Below, one piece after another: positions 52,687-63,058 of a stretch of 64,000 bases of DNA. Under the pieces are notes generated by a model. It worked only from the letters and a program-made list of their open reading frames with translations, had not been told where the DNA came from and searched no databases. Numbering within the stretch: the first letter of the stretch is position 1; each line of letters starts with the position of its first letter. The stretch comes from Pantoea conspicua (GTDB taxonomy: Bacteria > Pseudomonadota > Gammaproteobacteria > Enterobacterales > Enterobacteriaceae): positions 106,946 through 170,945 of the forward strand of contig NZ_MLFN01000002.1 in NCBI RefSeq assembly GCF_002095315.1, read 5' to 3'. The position numbers were made by a program, and so were the translations under genes.

Positions 52687-53223
52687 ATGAAACACACTGT
52701 TGAAGTGATGATCCCTGAACAGGCAATCGCCGCGCGCATCGCTGAACTGGGCAAAGAGATTAATGACCACTACCGTGACAGCGGCAGTGACATGGTGCTG
52801 GTGGGGCTGCTGCGTGGTTCCTTTATGTTTATGGCCGACCTCTGCCGCGCCATTGACGTTCCGCATGAAGTCGATTTTATGACCGCCTCCAGTTACGGCA
52901 GCGGCATGTCCAGCAGCCGCGATGTGAAAATCCTGAAAGATCTGGATGAAGATATTCGTGGCAAAGATGTGTTAATCGTCGAAGATATCATCGACTCCGG
53001 TAACACTCTGAGCAAAGTACGTGAAATTCTGCAGCTGCGTCAGCCGAAGTCGCTGGCAATCTGTACCCTGCTGGATAAGCCGGAACGCCGTGAAGTGGAG
53101 GTCAACGTAGAGTACGTCGGCTTTGCGATTCCGGATGAATTCGTGGTCGGATTCGGTATCGATTATGCGCAGCACTATCGCCATCTGCCCTACATCGGCA
53201 AAGTGGTGCCGATCGAATCCTGA
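52687..53223 (+). CDS. hpt: Hypoxanthine phosphoribosyltransferase
   Basis: Hpt salvages hypoxanthine (and guanine less well) to nucleotides using PRPP. The start at 52687 ([14 protein letters not shown]) gives 178 residues, the E. coli length. The PRPP-binding motif [14 protein letters not shown] lies at about 96-109, with [14 protein letters not shown] and the C-terminal [18 protein letters not shown]. It is a stand-alone gene convergent with can, as in E. coli. Confidence 0.97.
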   Translation: MKHTVEVMIPEQAIAARIAELGKEINDHYRDSGSDMVLVGLLRGSFMFMADLCRAIDVPHEVDFMTASSYGSGMSSSRDVKILKDLDEDIRGKDVLIVEDIIDSGNTLSKVREILQLRQPKSLAICTLLDKPERREVEVNVEYVGFAIPDEFVVGFGIDYAQHYRHLPYIGKVVPIES

Positions 53224-53315
53224 GTTGCGCACACCGCACCGCACATTCTTCCAAGGCCAGCAGCATCTGCTTCGTGTAGGCTGTGTCGCGCCTGATGCCA
53301 CTTATTTGTCGCTAT

Positions 53316-53954
53316 TCAGCAGATTAGCGATGCCGTGACGGTAGCGTTGTTCAAGAATTTCACGGCTGTTTGCCGTAACATCAAGGTTACGCAGGCAGCG
53401 TCATGAATGCCGTAAACCCAGCCATGCAGTGAGACATTTTGCCCGCGTTTCCAGGCAGATTGCAGCACGGTTGAGTGTCCCAGGTTATAGACTTGTTCAA
53501 CGACGTTGATTTCGCACAGTTTATCCAGACGTTTATCCGGCGGGAGTTCCCCCAGCAACACGCTATGCTTGTACCAGAGGTCGCGGATATGCAGCAGCCA
53601 GTTGTCGATTAACCCCAGTTCCGGGTTATCCATCGCCGCCTGCACGCCGCCGCAGCCGTAGTGACCGCACACGATGACGTGTTCAACTTCCAGCACTTCG
53701 ATGGCGTACTGCACCACGGAAAGACAGTTGAGATCGGTGTGAATCACCAGATTGGCAACGTTGCGGTGGACAAAGAGTTCACCCGGTTCCAGTCCGGTCA
53801 GACGTTCGGCGGGGACGCGGCTGTCAGAACAGCCAATCCACAGGAAGCGCGGTTTTTGTGCCTGGGCGAGCCGCTCAAAAAAGCCGGGATCTTCTTCGAC
53901 CAGTAATGTAGACCATTCACGGTTATTACTGATCAGGGTATCGATATCTGTCAT
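53316..53954 (-). CDS. can: Beta-carbonic anhydrase Can, C terminus altered by a frameshift
   Basis: Can interconverts CO2 and bicarbonate and supplies bicarbonate for carboxylation reactions. The start at 53954 ([15 protein letters not shown]) agrees with E. coli. Zinc ligands C42, D44, H98 and C101 ([16 protein letters not shown]) are intact. After HGWVYGIHD (D185) the frame departs from the family and ends at 53316 after 27 unrelated residues. Restoring one base near 53388-53400 gives [20 protein letters not shown] and a stop at 53302, the normal C terminus. As written the protein is 212 residues instead of about 217. The catalytic core is complete, but the C-terminal helix is lost unless this is a base-calling error. 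Confidence 0.92.
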   Translation of the reverse strand: MTDIDTLISNNREWSTLLVEEDPGFFERLAQAQKPRFLWIGCSDSRVPAERLTGLEPGELFVHRNVANLVIHTDLNCLSVVQYAIEVLEVEHVIVCGHYGCGGVQAAMDNPELGLIDNWLLHIRDLWYKHSVLLGELPPDKRLDKLCEINVVEQVYNLGHSTVLQSAWKRGQNVSLHGWVYGIHDAACVTLMLRQTAVKFLNNATVTASLIC

Positions 53955-54062
53955 GGCGTTGAGCGACCGGTTACTGCGCAGAGTGCGTGCGCGTACTATA
54001 GGCGAAGGCTTCACAAATTTAAACGGCATCAGATTGCCATCAATACAGGGTATGGATTCGGA

Positions 54063-54989
54063 ATGACATATGCACTGGAACTTTCCCGGCTGACCAAGAC
54101 CTATCCCGGCGGCGTGCAGGCGCTGAAGGGTATCGATCTTAATGTTGAGGCCGGTGATTTTTATGCACTGCTGGGACCGAACGGCGCCGGTAAATCGACC
54201 ACCATCGGCATTATCAGCTCACTGGTGAACAAATCTGACGGCAGCGTCCGGGTGTTTGGCTACGATCTGGAAAAAGATGTGGTCAACGCCAAACGTCAGC
54301 TTGGCCTGGTGCCGCAGGAATTTAACTTCAACCCGTTTGAGACGGTAATGCAAATCGTCGTCAACCAGGCGGGTTATTACGGTGTTGAACGTCGCGAAGC
54401 CAATGAGCGGGCAGAAAAATATCTGAAACAGCTCGATCTGTGGGGCAAGCGCAGCGAACGTGCGCGGATGCTCTCCGGCGGCATGAAGCGCCGTCTGATG
54501 ATCGCCCGGGCACTGATGCATGAACCTAAGCTGCTGATTCTCGATGAACCGACCGCCGGCGTCGATATCGAACTGCGCCGCTCAATGTGGGTGTTCCTGA
54601 AAGAGCTCAACGCCAAAGGCACCACCATTATTCTCACCACCCACTATCTGGAAGAGGCTGAGATGCTGTGCCGTAATATCGGCATTATTCAGAGCGGTGA
54701 ACTGGTCGAGAACACCTCGATGAAAGAGCTGCTCTCCAAACTCAAATCGGAAACCTTCATTCTTGATCTGGCGCCGCGCAGCCCATTACCGACGCTGGAG
54801 GGGTTTCAGTACCGTCTGGTAGATACCTCCACGCTGGAAGTAGAAGTGTTGCGCGAGCAGGGCCTGAACAGCGTGTTCAGCCAGCTGAGTGCGCAGGGCG
54901 TGCAGGTGCTGAGTATGCGTAACAAAGCCAACCGTCTGGAAGAGTTGTTCGTCGGCCTGACGCAGGGAAAAACAGGAGCAAAAGCATGA
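54063..54989 (+). CDS. yadG: ABC transporter ATP-binding protein YadG
   Basis: YadG is the ATPase half of a two-gene ABC-2 exporter of unknown substrate. The 308-residue protein has Walker [10 protein letters not shown] at 38-46, the signature [15 protein letters not shown], Walker [13 protein letters not shown] and the switch [11 protein letters not shown], plus a C-terminal extension typical of DrrA/NodI-type ATPases. It overlaps yadH as ATGA. The promoter must lie in the 108 bases shared with divergent can. Confidence 0.96.
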   Translation: MTYALELSRLTKTYPGGVQALKGIDLNVEAGDFYALLGPNGAGKSTTIGIISSLVNKSDGSVRVFGYDLEKDVVNAKRQLGLVPQEFNFNPFETVMQIVVNQAGYYGVERREANERAEKYLKQLDLWGKRSERARMLSGGMKRRLMIARALMHEPKLLILDEPTAGVDIELRRSMWVFLKELNAKGTTIILTTHYLEEAEMLCRNIGIIQSGELVENTSMKELLSKLKSETFILDLAPRSPLPTLEGFQYRLVDTSTLEVEVLREQGLNSVFSQLSAQGVQVLSMRNKANRLEELFVGLTQGKTGAKA

Positions 54990-55756
54990 CACATTTGTAC
55001 TGGGTGGCGCTGAAGAGCATCTGGGCCAAAGAGATTAACCGTTTCGCCCGCATCTGGATCCAGACGCTGGTGCCGCCGGTGATCACCATGACGCTTTACT
55101 TCATCATCTTCGGTAACCTGATCGGTTCCCGGATTGGTGAGATGCACGGTTTCAGCTATATGCAGTTTATCGTGCCGGGTCTGATCATGATGGCGGTGAT
55201 CACCAACGCCTATGCCAACGTGGCCTCGTCGTTCTTCAGCGCCAAGTTTCAGCGCAATATTGAAGAGCTGCTGGTGGCGCCGGTGCCGACCCACATCATC
55301 ATTGCCGGTTACGTGGGCGGCGGCGTGGCACGTGGTGTCTGCGTCGGCATTCTGGTCACCGCCATTTCGCTGTTCTTTGTGCCGTTTCATGTCCACTCCT
55401 GGACGATGGTGGCGGTGACGCTGCTGCTGACCGCCGTGCTGTTTTCGCTGGCCGGTCTGTTGAATGCGGTGTTTGCCCGAACCTTTGATGATATCAGCCT
55501 GATCCCGACGTTTGTGCTGACGCCCTTAACCTACCTCGGTGGGGTGTTCTATTCCCTGACGCTGCTGCCCCCTTTCTGGCAGGCCGTTTCAAAACTGAAT
55601 CCGATCGTTTATATGATCAGCGGTTTCCGTTTCGGCTTCCTCGGCATTAACGACGTGCCGCTGGTATTTACGCTGTCGGTATTGATTGCCTTTATCGTGG
55701 TGTTCTATGGCCTGGTTTACACCCTGATTCAGCGCGGGCGCGGATTACGTACCTGA
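54986..55756 (+). CDS. yadH: ABC-2 type transporter permease YadH
   Basis: YadH is the membrane partner of YadG. The 256-residue protein has six predicted helices and the ABC-2 family region with FVLTPLTYLGGVFYSLTLLP near residues 172-191. The N-terminal amphipathic stretch EINRFARIWIQTLVPPVITM matches E. coli YadH. The pair is homologous to small-molecule and glycoconjugate exporters; the substrate is unknown. A strong terminator follows. Confidence 0.96.
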   Translation: MTHLYWVALKSIWAKEINRFARIWIQTLVPPVITMTLYFIIFGNLIGSRIGEMHGFSYMQFIVPGLIMMAVITNAYANVASSFFSAKFQRNIEELLVAPVPTHIIIAGYVGGGVARGVCVGILVTAISLFFVPFHVHSWTMVAVTLLLTAVLFSLAGLLNAVFARTFDDISLIPTFVLTPLTYLGGVFYSLTLLPPFWQAVSKLNPIVYMISGFRFGFLGINDVPLVFTLSVLIAFIVVFYGLVYTLIQRGRGLRT

Positions 55757-55772
55757 TCAATAAAATAAGATA

Positions 55773-55806
55773 AAGCCACGCGGTGATAACAGCGTGGCTT
55801 TTTTTT
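55773..55806 (+). terminator. Terminator after yadH
   Basis: AAGCCACGC-GGTGATAACA-GCGTGGCTT followed by TTTTTT is a strong intrinsic terminator. Confidence 0.93.
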
Positions 55807-56172
55807 GTCCGCCTGGAAATCATCCGCCTTAATCTGGTTGATAGTATTAAGTTTAACGTTTTAATAACATCATAAATTTCCCCTTCATTATTAGCTTTCC
55901 GCTGCGGCAGAACTGATTCCGACTACTGGCTGATAACCCTGAGTATTATCTGATAATAATTTCTTCTTTACTTATATCGCCATGATTTAAAAAGCTAAAA
56001 TTTTTTTAGGAATTGGACTAAATGCTGGCTGTTGTTTATTTGTACAATAGTTATCAGAATATCGCCAGATTAACGTTATTCCTCTGCTCACGGACAGAAA
56101 GTGGGAATGTTGAGTATTCAATAAGAAAATGGCCTGCAATCAGGGCCACTATTAAATACAAGGCAGGAAAAG
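55807..56172. other. AT-rich leader upstream of the acyltransferase gene
   Basis: This completes a 416-base gene-free stretch (55757-56172). It is clearly richer in A+T than the flanking genes. It contains a small palindrome TATTATC-T-GATAATA at 55944-55958 and a hairpin TGGCC / GGCCA about 30 bases before the next start. It resembles the leader of an acquired gene, the kind of DNA that H-NS silences, but I cannot show that. No open frame with a ribosome-binding site is seen. Confidence 0.5.
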
Positions 56173-57186
56173 ATGAATCGTATTACGTGGATCGATAATC
56201 TGCGGGGATTGAGTATCCTCGCCATCATTTTTTTGCATAGCACCATCGCCGTGCATAATAATGCCGGACACTTTACCGCCTTCAGTAGCCTGTTAAATGA
56301 AATGCTTGCACCCATTCGACTAGGACTGATGTTTTTCGTCTCAGGCTTATTTGTTGATGCGGGCCTCAGAAAAGGGCTGGGTCCTTTTTTTAATAATAAG
56401 ATTCACAGTATTCTTTATCCGTTCGTGGTCTGGGTGATTATTTATGGCGGGTTAAAGATCGTCTTCAGTTCAATGGCCAATACCCCGCAGTCACCGCTGA
56501 ACATTATTCTTTCCCACCTGACGGGCGGGGGAGATATGACCTGGTTCCTGCAGTCGCTGTTTATTTTCTTCGTAGTGATTATTTTTGCCCGTCACCTGCC
56601 GTTCCTGCTGGTTTTCGTGGTCTGCATGGGGCTGAGCTGGGCGTTACCGGCGATCGATCCTGACAGCGTCTTTGCCAGCTTTGATAATACCCACGTCAAT
56701 AAGACATTTTATTTGTTCGTCTTCTTCTATCTGGGTGATTACGTCGTCAGAAAACAGGTTGATATCGCTGATAAGGTGCAGCATGGTCCGACGCTCATTC
56801 TTTCACTGCTGAGCTTTGTGCTGCTCTCCTGCTTAAATATCTTTGTGCTGGAGAGCAACTTACCGGCGTTACTGTCGCCGCTGGCGCTGTTATCGGTGCC
56901 GTTTTTTGTCTGGATTGCGCTGAAGTTAAAGTCGGGGCTGGTCTATTATATCGGGGTCAATTCCATTGTCTTTTACCTGTCGCACTATCTGGCGATTCAG
57001 TTCTTCAGCAAGATGGTGAAGTTTGAAAGCCCGTCAGCCTGGGTCAACGATCTGAAATTTATATCGGCTTTCCTGGTGGCGCTGGCGCTGCCGTGGACGC
57101 TGTGCCTGCTCAGAAAACGTGGCTGGTTCAACTTCCTGTTTACCCTGAAAAAACCCTCTAAACCGCTCGCCACTAAACCGGTTTAA
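56173..57186 (+). CDS. Acyltransferase-3 family membrane protein
   Basis: This is a 337-residue polytopic membrane protein of the acyltransferase-3 family (OafA/NolL/OpgC type), which O-acylates cell-surface glycans. The family R-x10-H motif is present at R11 and H22 (DNLRGLSILAIIFLHS). About ten hydrophobic helices follow, and the C terminus is short and basic with no extra SGNH domain. The acceptor could be LPS, a capsule or osmoregulated glucans; it cannot be read from sequence. The gene stands alone between yadH and panD, where E. coli carries different genes, and has an AT-rich leader, so horizontal acquisition is likely. Confidence 0.88.
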   Translation: MNRITWIDNLRGLSILAIIFLHSTIAVHNNAGHFTAFSSLLNEMLAPIRLGLMFFVSGLFVDAGLRKGLGPFFNNKIHSILYPFVVWVIIYGGLKIVFSSMANTPQSPLNIILSHLTGGGDMTWFLQSLFIFFVVIIFARHLPFLLVFVVCMGLSWALPAIDPDSVFASFDNTHVNKTFYLFVFFYLGDYVVRKQVDIADKVQHGPTLILSLLSFVLLSCLNIFVLESNLPALLSPLALLSVPFFVWIALKLKSGLVYYIGVNSIVFYLSHYLAIQFFSKMVKFESPSAWVNDLKFISAFLVALALPWTLCLLRKRGWFNFLFTLKKPSKPLATKPV

Positions 57187-57203
57187 CGCCGCGGATGAAA
57201 TGA

Positions 57204-57240
57204 AAAAAGGGGCGCCGATGGTCGATCGGCGCCCCTTTTT
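57204..57240. terminator. Bidirectional terminator between the acyltransferase gene and panD
   Basis: AAAAAGGGGCGCCGAT and ATCGGCGCCCCTTTTT form a perfect 16-base-pair arm pair with a 5-base loop. A and T tracts on both sides allow termination in both directions between the convergent genes. Confidence 0.93.
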
Positions 57241-57243
57241 CGA

Positions 57244-57624
57244 TCAGGCAACCTGAACCGGGACGGCTTTAGCCAGCCGCTTCATCTGGTTATCGCCTTC
57301 AAAATAGGCCACTTTAGGCTGCCACTGGCGCGCTTCCGCCTCTTCCACCTGTACGTAAGAACAGATGATCAGAATGTCGCCTTCACAGGCGCAACGTGCC
57401 GCTGCCCCGTTGACCGAAATGATTTTTGAACCCCGTTCAGCGGCGATGGCGTAGGTAGAAAAGCGCTGGCCGTTGGTGACGTTATAAATATCAATCGCTT
57501 CATATTGCAGAATGCCGGACGCATCGAGAAAGTCCTGATCGATGGCACAGGAACCTTCATAGTTGAGGTCCGCCTGTGTCACCTTCACGCGGTGCAATTT
57601 GCCTTGTAGAACGGTACGGATCAT
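57244..57624 (-). CDS. panD: Aspartate 1-decarboxylase proenzyme
   Basis: PanD makes beta-alanine for pantothenate. It is a pyruvoyl enzyme matured by cleavage between G24 and S25 (NYEGSCAID). The 126-residue length matches E. coli. Catalytic K9 (GKLHR), Y58 in [12 protein letters not shown] and the NGAAAR loop are present. In E. coli maturation needs PanZ, which is not in this window. It is the last gene of panB-panC-panD, 42 bases after panC. Confidence 0.97.
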   Translation of the reverse strand: MIRTVLQGKLHRVKVTQADLNYEGSCAIDQDFLDASGILQYEAIDIYNVTNGQRFSTYAIAAERGSKIISVNGAAARCACEGDILIICSYVQVEEAEARQWQPKVAYFEGDNQMKRLAKAVPVQVA

Positions 57625-57666
57625 AGCCAGAAACCTTGTCAGACGAGGAATAAAATGACCTGCAGC

Positions 57667-58521
57667 TTACTGCGTCAGGTCCACAGTTTGATTATCGATT
57701 AAACGGGCATTACCCAGCCAGGCCGCCATCAGCACCACGGCGCGCTGGCTGTCAACCGTCAGCGGTTGCAGTGTTTCCGCATCGCAGATGGCCAGGCCAT
57801 CCGGGCGCAATCCCCGCTCCAGCAGCGTCTGATTCGCCTGCTCAATAATCTCTTCAATGTGGCGTTCGCCATTCGCCAGCCGCGCCGCCATCTGATGCAT
57901 AACCTGACTGAGCGCCGGTGCCAGCTTGCGCTCGTCAGTGGTTAAGTAGCCATTGCGCGAACTCAGCGCCAGCCCATCTTTGGCGCGCACCGTTGGCACG
58001 CCGACAATTTCAATGTCGAAGCCCATATCCGCCACCATCTTGCGAATGATAGCCAGTTGCTGAAAATCCTTTTCACCGAAACAGGCAATGTCCGGCTGCA
58101 CCAGGTTAAACAGCTTGCTGACAATGGTCGCCACGCCGCGAAAATGGCCGGGACGTGTCTCGCCCTCCAGCAACGAAGAGAGCACCGGGACTTCCACAAA
58201 AGTCTGATTCTTCAGGCCGTGCGGGTAAACTTCAGCCGGCGACGGGGCAAACACCACATCAACCTGATGACGGTTCAGTTTTTCGCAATCTTCCTGCAGG
58301 GTACGCGGATAGCGTGCCAGATCGTCGGGACGATCAAACTGCATCGGGTTGACGAAGATCGAAACAATCACGATATCGCCGCGCGCACGCGCTTCATCTA
58401 CCAGCGTTAAATGGCCTTCGTGCAGGTTGCCCATCGTCGGCACCAGCGCGATACGCTTAGCTTGCTGCCGCCAGCGACGCACTTCCCGGCGCAGCATGGG
58501 TAGCGTTTCAATGATCAACAC
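57667..58521 (-). CDS. panC: Pantothenate synthetase
   Basis: PanC condenses pantoate and beta-alanine with ATP to form pantothenate. The 284-residue protein has the nucleotidyltransferase HxGH motif H34-x2-H37 in [24 protein letters not shown] and the KMSKS-like LALSSRN. Length and order agree with E. coli PanC (283). It lies 15 bases after panB and joins the product of that pathway arm to the beta-alanine made by PanD, encoded next. Confidence 0.98.
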   Translation of the reverse strand: MLIIETLPMLRREVRRWRQQAKRIALVPTMGNLHEGHLTLVDEARARGDIVIVSIFVNPMQFDRPDDLARYPRTLQEDCEKLNRHQVDVVFAPSPAEVYPHGLKNQTFVEVPVLSSLLEGETRPGHFRGVATIVSKLFNLVQPDIACFGEKDFQQLAIIRKMVADMGFDIEIVGVPTVRAKDGLALSSRNGYLTTDERKLAPALSQVMHQMAARLANGERHIEEIIEQANQTLLERGLRPDGLAICDAETLQPLTVDSQRAVVLMAAWLGNARLIDNQTVDLTQ

Positions 58522-58536
58522 GGTTACTCTCCTGAA

Positions 58537-59331
58537 TTACTGAAAGCTGTGCTCTGCCGCCGGATAGCGTCCGGCTTCGACGTCGGCGATATAGTGGCGA
58601 ATCGCGGCACGGATATCCCCGGTCGCGGCCAGAAAGTTTTTAGCAAATTTAGGAATGTGGCCACCGGTCACGCCCAGCGCATCGTGCATCACCAGGATCT
58701 GCCCATCGGTGACGTTACCGGCACCAATGCCGATCACCGGAATAGAGAGCGCAGCGGTCACGCGCTGAGCCAGGGAAACCGGTACGCACTCCAGCACCAT
58801 CAGCTGCGCACCGGCCGCTTCCAGCGCCAGCGCATCTTTCACCAGCTGTTCTGCGCCCGCTTCATCACGGCCCTGCACCTTATAACCGCCAAAGATATTG
58901 ACCGACTGCGGCGTCAGGCCGAGGTGGCCGCAAACCGGCACGGCCCGCTCGGTCAGCATCCGCACCGTCTCTGCCAGCCAGCTTCCGCCTTCCAGCTTCA
59001 CCATGTTGGCACCGGCACGCATCAGCTGAGCGGCGTTGTCGAAGGTTTGCTGTGGCGTGGCATAACTCATGAACGGCAAATCGGCGAGCAGCAGCGCCAG
59101 GGGCGCACCGCGCCGCACAGCGGCCGTGTGGTAGGTGATATCGCTGACCGTGACCGGCAGGGTGGAATCGTGGCCCTGTACCGTCATGCCAAGGGAATCA
59201 CCAACCAGCATTACCTGGATGCCTTCATCGGCAAACAGGCGGGCAAAACTGAAATCGTAGGCGGTCAGCGTGGCGAATTTTTTGCCGTCGGCTTTCCACT
59301 GACGCAGATGTGACATTGTGGTGGGTTTCAT
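58537..59331 (-). CDS. panB: Ketopantoate hydroxymethyltransferase
   Basis: PanB transfers a hydroxymethyl group from methylene-tetrahydrofolate to 2-oxoisovalerate, the first committed pantothenate step. The 264-residue TIM-barrel protein equals E. coli PanB. Conserved blocks are [41 protein letters not shown] and [19 protein letters not shown], including the catalytic Glu region LECVP. It starts the panBCD operon and is separated from the upstream pcnB-folK operon by 83 bases. Confidence 0.98.
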   Translation of the reverse strand: MKPTTMSHLRQWKADGKKFATLTAYDFSFARLFADEGIQVMLVGDSLGMTVQGHDSTLPVTVSDITYHTAAVRRGAPLALLLADLPFMSYATPQQTFDNAAQLMRAGANMVKLEGGSWLAETVRMLTERAVPVCGHLGLTPQSVNIFGGYKVQGRDEAGAEQLVKDALALEAAGAQLMVLECVPVSLAQRVTAALSIPVIGIGAGNVTDGQILVMHDALGVTGGHIPKFAKNFLAATGDIRAAIRHYIADVEAGRYPAAEHSFQ

Positions 59332-59414
59332 GGCGACCTCTACTCAGAAATCCTGATGGGCGCAGTTTACTGGATAGCGTTCAGGAGCGGAATCGAAGAT
59401 GTGAGATTGTGTGC

Positions 59415-59900
59415 TCAGGCGCGCCAGAGGTGGATATCACGACTATCGAGCGTCGCAAGAATGGCGCTCAGCGCCCGGCCATCCGGCAGCGTGGCCTCAG
59501 GGGCGATTGCCAGCAGCGGCACCAGCATAAAGGCGCGGTTCAGCAGGTCATAATGCGGCACGATCAGCCGATCGCTGTTAATCACCGCCTCGCCAAACAG
59601 CATCACATCGATATCCAGCGTGCGGGGGCCCCAGCGTTCCGCCTTGCGGACCCGGCCATGTTCGCGTTCAATCCGCTGGGTATGATCCAGCAACGCTTCC
59701 GCACTCAGTGAGGTCTCCAGCGCCACGGCGGCGTTGAGGAAATCAGGCTGATCGGGTGGGCCATAGGGCGGCGTGCGGTAAAATGGGGAGGTGGCGATGC
59801 GTTGCGTGTACGGCAACGCATCCAGTGCGTTCAGCGCTGCATCAACCTGATGCAGCGGATCGGCAAGATTACTGCCTAACGCGAGGTAGACCCGGGTCAT
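59415..59900 (-). CDS. folK: 2-amino-4-hydroxy-6-hydroxymethyldihydropteridine pyrophosphokinase
   Basis: FolK pyrophosphorylates hydroxymethyldihydropterin with ATP in folate synthesis. The 161-residue protein has LALGSNL at the start, [19 protein letters not shown] and the metal-binding [12 protein letters not shown] at about 89-100 (D96, D98). It overlaps the pcnB end by four bases, forming the pcnB-folK operon also found in E. coli. Confidence 0.97.
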   Translation of the reverse strand: MTRVYLALGSNLADPLHQVDAALNALDALPYTQRIATSPFYRTPPYGPPDQPDFLNAAVALETSLSAEALLDHTQRIEREHGRVRKAERWGPRTLDIDVMLFGEAVINSDRLIVPHYDLLNRAFMLVPLLAIAPEATLPDGRALSAILATLDSRDIHLWRA

Positions 59901-61315
59901 GAGGCGTTTTGATTGTCGCGGCGCGGTGCTGAAGGACGACGACGTGGACGGCGCGATTTATGACGCGGTGCCGGATCGTCGCCCAGGTTGTTGAGCATGT
60001 TTTTCTGATGGGGCGGTGCCGCCACCTGAAACTCTCCCCACCACTGGCTCAGGCGCAGCAGTTCCGGGTTGTTTTCCACTTCCGCGCGCAGGGCCAGCAG
60101 GTCATAAGCGGCACGGAACTTAGGATGCTCCATTAGCTTCCAGGCGCGTTTACCGTGGCGACGTGACATGCGTAACTGCAGCAGCCAGATATCACGAATC
60201 AGCGAGGTAATACGTTTCGGAATCGCCAGCGCGCGGCAGGCTTCATCCAGCGTATCGTTCATCGCCATCGCAAAGGCTTCGAAATAGGTCAGACCGCTCT
60301 CCTGCGCAATGCGCTCTGCGGTTTCGAGCTGCGGATACCAGAACATGGCGGCAAACAGGAAGGCCGGATTGACGCGCATATCATTATGGATGCGGTTATC
60401 GGTGTTTTTCAGCACCTGAGCCAGCATCTTCTCCATCAGGCTGTCGCTCTGCTCGGTAAAGTTGCGCGCCAGCGTCGGGAACAGCGGCTGGAACAGCTGA
60501 TATTCACACAGCTTGAGGTAGGTACTGTAACCGTAGCCAGCCTGCAGCAGCTTCAGCGACTCTTCGAACAGGCGCGCGGGCGGAATATCACGCAGCAGTG
60601 ATGCCAGACGCGGGATCGGCTCGGCCGTTTCCGGCGCAATGCTCATATTGAGCTTGGCGGCAAAGCGCGCCACGCGCAGCATACGCACCGGATCTTCGCG
60701 ATAGCGGGTTTCCGGATCGCCAATCAGGCGAATGATGCCCTGTTGCAGGTCGTGCAGGCCGCCGACGTAGTCGCGGACGCTGAAATCGGCGACGCTGTAA
60801 TAAAGACTGTTGATGGTGAGATCGCGGCGCTGGGCATCATCTTCGATGGTACCGAAGATATTATCGCGCAGCAGCATGCCGCTCTGGGCGCGCTGCGAAT
60901 TGTTGCGATCGTCCTCGCTCTCTTCCATTTGATGGTGTCCGCGGAAGGTCGCAACTTCGATCACTTCCGGACCAAACATCACGTGCGCCAGACGAAAACG
61001 GCGGCCGACCAGGCGACAGTTGCGGAACAGCTTGCGCATCTGCTCTGGCGTGGCGTTAGTGGTGACATCGAAATCCTTGGGTTTTTGCCCCAGCAGCAAA
61101 TCGCGCACGCCACCGCCTACCAGATAGGCTTCATAACCGGCTTTATTCAGGCGATAGAGCACTTTGAGGGCATTTTCGCTGATGTCTTTGCGTGAGATGG
61201 TGTGGCTTTCACGAGGAATGATGGTCATAAGACGCTCTGGTTCAACCTCTGCAGGGGCTTCCTCTTCATCACGCTTCAGGACTTTCCGGCAAAAATTAGC
61301 TACTCGGGTAAAAAT
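59897..61315 (-). CDS. pcnB: Poly(A) polymerase I, initiated at an AUU codon
   Basis: PcnB adds 3' poly(A) tails that promote RNA decay and controls ColE1-type plasmid copy number through RNA I. The first ATG in frame (61228) gives only 443 residues and leaves 29 coding-like upstream codons ([12 protein letters not shown]) that match E. coli PcnB. These start with ATT at 61313-61315, preceded by GAGGTG. E. coli pcnB is one of the very few genes known to start at AUU, so I extend the gene to 61315 (472 residues). Catalytic residues are [11 protein letters not shown] and KDFDV (D81, D83). The C terminus is strongly basic. Confidence 0.93.
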   Translation of the reverse strand: MFTRVANFCRKVLKRDEEEAPAEVEPERLMTIIPRESHTISRKDISENALKVLYRLNKAGYEAYLVGGGVRDLLLGQKPKDFDVTTNATPEQMRKLFRNCRLVGRRFRLAHVMFGPEVIEVATFRGHHQMEESEDDRNNSQRAQSGMLLRDNIFGTIEDDAQRRDLTINSLYYSVADFSVRDYVGGLHDLQQGIIRLIGDPETRYREDPVRMLRVARFAAKLNMSIAPETAEPIPRLASLLRDIPPARLFEESLKLLQAGYGYSTYLKLCEYQLFQPLFPTLARNFTEQSDSLMEKMLAQVLKNTDNRIHNDMRVNPAFLFAAMFWYPQLETAERIAQESGLTYFEAFAMAMNDTLDEACRALAIPKRITSLIRDIWLLQLRMSRRHGKRAWKLMEHPKFRAAYDLLALRAEVENNPELLRLSQWWGEFQVAAPPHQKNMLNNLGDDPAPRHKSRRPRRRPSAPRRDNQNAS

Positions 61316-61354
61316 GGGACACCTCGACAGTGGCGTAAAAGGGTGTAGGTAAAA

Positions 61355-62281
61355 TCAGCGGCTAATCATAGCCTGTTGAGAACGATTTGAGAATGCTGTT
61401 GTCTCTGCATCCGGTTTCAGGGCGTTGTCATGGGGCATCAAAGCGATATTCCACTGCGACACCGCCTCAGACAGCAGTTTGTCCTGCGTTAAGTCCTGCC
61501 AGCCGCTGGAAACCGGCTGGCCGAGGAAGCGTAACGCTGCGACTAACAGCGGTCGCGCATCGCCATCAGGCAAGGACGGCGCATGATTTTGCTTCGATAA
61601 CTTATTGCCATCGTGATTCAGCGCCAGCGGCAGATGCAGATATTCGGGCTGCGGCCAGCCAAACTGCTGGTAGAGCGCAATCTGCCGTACCGTGGGCTCA
61701 ATCAGGTCCGCGCCGCGCACCACTTCAGTAACGCCCTGGAAATGATCGTCAACCACCACCGCCAGGTTGTAGGCAAACAGCCCATCGCGGCGGTGAATGA
61801 TAAAATCTTCCTCTGCCAGTCGCCGATCCACCTGCACGCTGCCGCGTAAGCGATCGTCAAACGCCAGTACCGGGTTGTGCTGCCGCAGGCGAAGCGCCGC
61901 ATTCTCCGGCCCGCGCTGCCGATCACGGCAGTAGCCATCATAGAAGCCGCCAATCTGCTGAATGCGGCGACGGGTGCAGGTACAGAAATAACTCTGGCGG
62001 TGCTGCTGTAGCCAGGCCAGCGCCTCGCGGTAGGCATCGTGGCGCTGTGACTGCCAGAGCACCTCTCCATCCCAGTTTAAACCGTAGTGCTCCAGCTGAT
62101 GCAGGATGCGGGTTGCTGCGCCCGGTACTTCACGCGGCGGATCGATATCTTCTATCCGCACCCGCCAGAGACCCTGCTGCGCACGCGCACTCAGGTAGCT
62201 GCCTAATGCAGCAATCAGCGAGCCAAAGTGAAGTTCACCAGACGGGGAAGGGGCGAAGCGGCCGATACAGGAGGAGGTCAT
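61355..62281 (-). CDS. gluQ: Glutamyl-queuosine tRNA(Asp) synthetase
   Basis: GluQ (YadB) attaches glutamate to queuosine at the wobble base of tRNA(Asp). The start at 62281 ([20 protein letters not shown]) gives 308 residues; the longer frame is dksA-proximal leader. It is a shortened class I glutamyl-tRNA synthetase with a HIGH-like ELHFGS (16-21), [10 protein letters not shown], zinc cysteines (FCTCT ... YDGYC) and the KMSKS-like NKLSKQNHA, but no anticodon-binding domain, which is normal for GluQ. It follows dksA by 73 bases, the usual arrangement. Confidence 0.97.
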   Translation of the reverse strand: MTSSCIGRFAPSPSGELHFGSLIAALGSYLSARAQQGLWRVRIEDIDPPREVPGAATRILHQLEHYGLNWDGEVLWQSQRHDAYREALAWLQQHRQSYFCTCTRRRIQQIGGFYDGYCRDRQRGPENAALRLRQHNPVLAFDDRLRGSVQVDRRLAEEDFIIHRRDGLFAYNLAVVVDDHFQGVTEVVRGADLIEPTVRQIALYQQFGWPQPEYLHLPLALNHDGNKLSKQNHAPSLPDGDARPLLVAALRFLGQPVSSGWQDLTQDKLLSEAVSQWNIALMPHDNALKPDAETTAFSNRSQQAMISR

Positions 62282-62354
62282 AGGCTGTAAACGTGACCAC
62301 GCAGCGGAAAAACCGGTGGTTGTTCCACTGCGTGGCAACGTGCTGGACGCGGCA

Positions 62355-62810
62355 TTAGCCGGCCATTTGTTTCTCACGAATTTCTGCTAACGTCTTACAG
62401 TCGATGCAAAGATCGGCAGTAGGACGCGCTTCGAGACGACGAATACCAATCTCAACGCCACAGGAATCGCAATAACCGAAGTCGTCATCTTCGACTTTCT
62501 TCAGCGTCTTTTCGATCTTTTTAATCAGTTTACGTTCGCGATCGCGGTTACGCAGCTCCAGGCTGAACTCCTCTTCCTGCGCGGCACGGTCAACCGGGTC
62601 GGGGAAGTTAGCAGCTTCATCCTGCATATGCGATACGGTACGATCGACCTCGTCCCGCAATTGATTACGCCAGGCTTCCAGAATCTTGCGAAAATGGGTC
62701 AGCTGCGCGTCGTTCATATACTCTTCGCCCGGCTTCTCCTGATAAGGCTCCACCCCAGCGATGGCGAGAATACTCAGGGACGATGTTTTACGGTTTTGCC
62801 CTTCTTGCAT
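62355..62810 (-). CDS. dksA: RNA polymerase-binding transcription factor DksA
   Basis: DksA enters the RNA polymerase secondary channel and, with ppGpp, mediates the stringent response. The start at 62810 ([15 protein letters not shown]) gives 151 residues, identical in length to E. coli. The coiled-coil tip aspartates D71 and D74 ([14 protein letters not shown]) and the four zinc cysteines C114, C117 (CDSCG), C135 and C138 (CIDC) are in place. The 248 bases upstream separate it from sfsA and probably hold its own promoter. Confidence 0.98.
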   Translation of the reverse strand: MQEGQNRKTSSLSILAIAGVEPYQEKPGEEYMNDAQLTHFRKILEAWRNQLRDEVDRTVSHMQDEAANFPDPVDRAAQEEEFSLELRNRDRERKLIKKIEKTLKKVEDDDFGYCDSCGVEIGIRRLEARPTADLCIDCKTLAEIREKQMAG

Positions 62811-63058
62811 GTTGTTTCTCCTGGATAACACGCACTATACCCTTCGACTTTCGTCTTGCAGGTGCGTTGCTGCTAGCCTGCTGTTTGACATCTACGGGGT
62901 ACATCGATCCCACATTGGGGAAAAAAACAGGCCGCTATAAATAACAGAAGCCGTCAGGGTTGGCAATTATTCGTGAACACACCTTGACAAGCCTGTGAGG
63001 AACAGCGTAATTGGGCCTTAGCTCAGAACAGTCTTACCACATAAAATTGCAAAAGATA

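Noticed and set aside
55944..55958. Palindrome TATTATC-T-GATAATA as an operator
   Set aside because: Short, AT-only and in AT-rich DNA where chance palindromes are frequent; no regulator nearby.
58549..59313. 254-codon frame antisense to panB
   Set aside because: Complete overlap with panB, which has full-length family similarity; no independent support.
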